DNA of 64,000 nt from CAVQGM01 sp963712065 (GTDB lineage Bacteria > Actinomycetota > Acidimicrobiia > Acidimicrobiales > Acidimicrobilacustridaceae): assembly GCA_963712065.1 (NCBI GenBank), contig CAVQGM010000002.1, forward strand, positions 1,116,001 to 1,180,000, written 5' to 3'. Under the pieces are notes generated by a model that worked only from the letters and a program-made list of their open reading frames with translations, searched no databases and had not been told where the DNA came from. The first letter of the stretch is position 1. Each line of letters begins with the position of its first letter. Both the position numbers and the translations under genes were made by a program. Positions 63,195 to 64,000 of this stretch are shown piece by piece.

Positions 63195-64000
63195 GTGACC
63201 CGCGTCGTGGTGGCGCCGCTCTCGGTGGCGATGTTCCCCGAGGGCGGTGGTCACTTCTGGGTCTTCCTCCAGTGGGTCCACGGTCTGCAGCGCAACGGCT
63301 GCGACGTCTACTGGCTGGAGTGCCTCGAGCCGCGGCACGAGCGCCAGCCGGACCCCGCGGCGGTCCGAGCCTTCCTCGACAACCTCGACCGGGTGGGCAT
63401 GTCCGATCGGCTGCTCCTGTACCAGCAGCACGACGGCGGCGGCATCACCTTCGTGAACACCGAGCCGGGCCGGCCATGGCGGTGCTCGGGAGCGCCGACC
63501 TCCTGGTCGATTTCAAGTACGACACCAGCGAGGTCATCCTCGAGCGGGTGCGCCGAACCGCCCTGATCGACATCGATCCCGGACAGCTCCAGTTCTGGCT
63601 CGCGCACGGCCAGCTCACGGTTGCACCCCATGACCGCTACTTCACCACCGGCGAGCACGTCGGCGGCGAGCGGGTGCCGGACTGCGGGATCGACTGGCAC
63701 GGGATCCGCCCCGTCGTCGACACCGAGTCGTGGCCGTTCGATCCAGGACCGCGCCGCGACGTGCTCACGACGATCACCAACTGGTTCGGCGAGTGGATGA
63801 CCGATGGTGCCGACCTCCTGCTCGACAACAGCAAGCGGATCGAGTTCCTGCGCATGGTCGACCTTCCGCAGCGCACTCCCCAGGCGCTCGAGCTTGCCGT
63901 CTGCTTCGGCGCCAAGGAAGAGGACGAGCGCGACGAGGCGCTGCTGCGAGAGCACGGCTGGGAGGTGCGGCACTCCTTCGACGTCGCCCGTGACCCGTTC
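63195..64000 (+). pseudogene. Glycosyltransferase-like protein, frameshifted and cut by the window end
   Basis: GTG 63195 opens MTRVVVAPLSVAMFPEGGGH and WVFLQWVHGLQRNGCDVYWLE, a Rossmann-like start of a GT-B type enzyme. The frame breaks near 63465-63475, where one G appears missing (first frame stops at 63566). It continues as MAVLGSADLLVDFKYD, LIDIDPGQLQFWLAHGQL, YFTTGEHVG and CGIDWHGIRPVVDTESWP to the end of the window. The style matches uncharacterised glycosyltransferases in actinobacterial surface polysaccharide loci; the C-terminal nucleotide-sugar site is not seen. It starts 10 bp after the PP-loop gene. Confidence 0.6.

Overview
The window is about 72% G+C by eye. It has frequent GTG and some TTG starts, dense operons joined by 4-nt ATGA/GTGA/TTGA overlaps, F420-type luciferase-like oxidoreductases, two P450s and many lipid or steroid-type acyl-CoA genes. 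This fits a chromosomal segment of a high-GC Actinomycetota; an Acidimicrobiia-like lineage is my guess, not a proof. I see no rRNA, tRNA, CRISPR array, phage or intact insertion sequence.

Layout. 1-5.5 kb: CPBP protease end, a thiolase-fold plus DUF35 pair, two secreted proteins, a zinc-type ArsR/SmtB repressor coupled to a histidine-rich protein, and an LLM oxidoreductase. 5.4-14.1 kb: a KstD-like flavoprotein, YibE/F, TetR, SDR, SGNH hydrolase, flavodoxin, FAD-linked oxidase and a ThDP enzyme. 14.3-20.3 kb: a complete mrpABCDEFG Na+/H+ antiporter operon. 20.3-26 kb: yaaA, a frameshifted pcm, a sucrose-phosphorylase-type GH13 enzyme, an SsuD-like monooxygenase and a ferredoxin/P450 pair behind a perfect palindrome. 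26-28.2 kb: an ECF42-type sigma factor whose YciI/DGPF partner gene is broken by a 199-bp segment carrying a methyltransferase fragment. 28.3-34 kb: MMPL transporter and divergent TetR with two matching operators, CFA synthase, AlkB. 34-41 kb: aconitase with two indels, VOC protein, a repeat-rich intergenic region with a KstR-like site, amidohydrolase, GNAT, YihY, diguanylate cyclase. 41-50 kb: MarR-ClC, then a coupled run of molybdopterin oxidase, membrane proteins and glycosyltransferases resembling the mycobacterial Rv0539-Rv0541c set. 50-61 kb: acyl-CoA ligase, cold-shock protein, P450, TetR, enoyl-CoA hydratases, SDRs, TauD-type dioxygenase and a CPA2 antiporter. 61.2-64 kb: a 475-nt gene-poor gap, then a PP-loop ATPase and a glycosyltransferase-like gene cut by the window end.

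How the genes work together. Many enzymes (ligase, hydratases, dienoyl-CoA reductase-like SDR, Ltp-like aldolase with DUF35, KstD-like dehydrogenase, P450s, LLM enzymes) look like oxidation of steroid- or lipid-like substrates. Mrp and the CPA2 antiporter serve ion homeostasis. The 43.5-49.9 kb and 61.7-64 kb blocks look like envelope glycan modification.

Quality note. Six single-base G or C indels break five otherwise well-conserved genes (pcm, acnA twice, the molybdopterin oxidase, the PP-loop gene and the last glycosyltransferase). Because this includes aconitase, assembly error is at least as likely as real decay.
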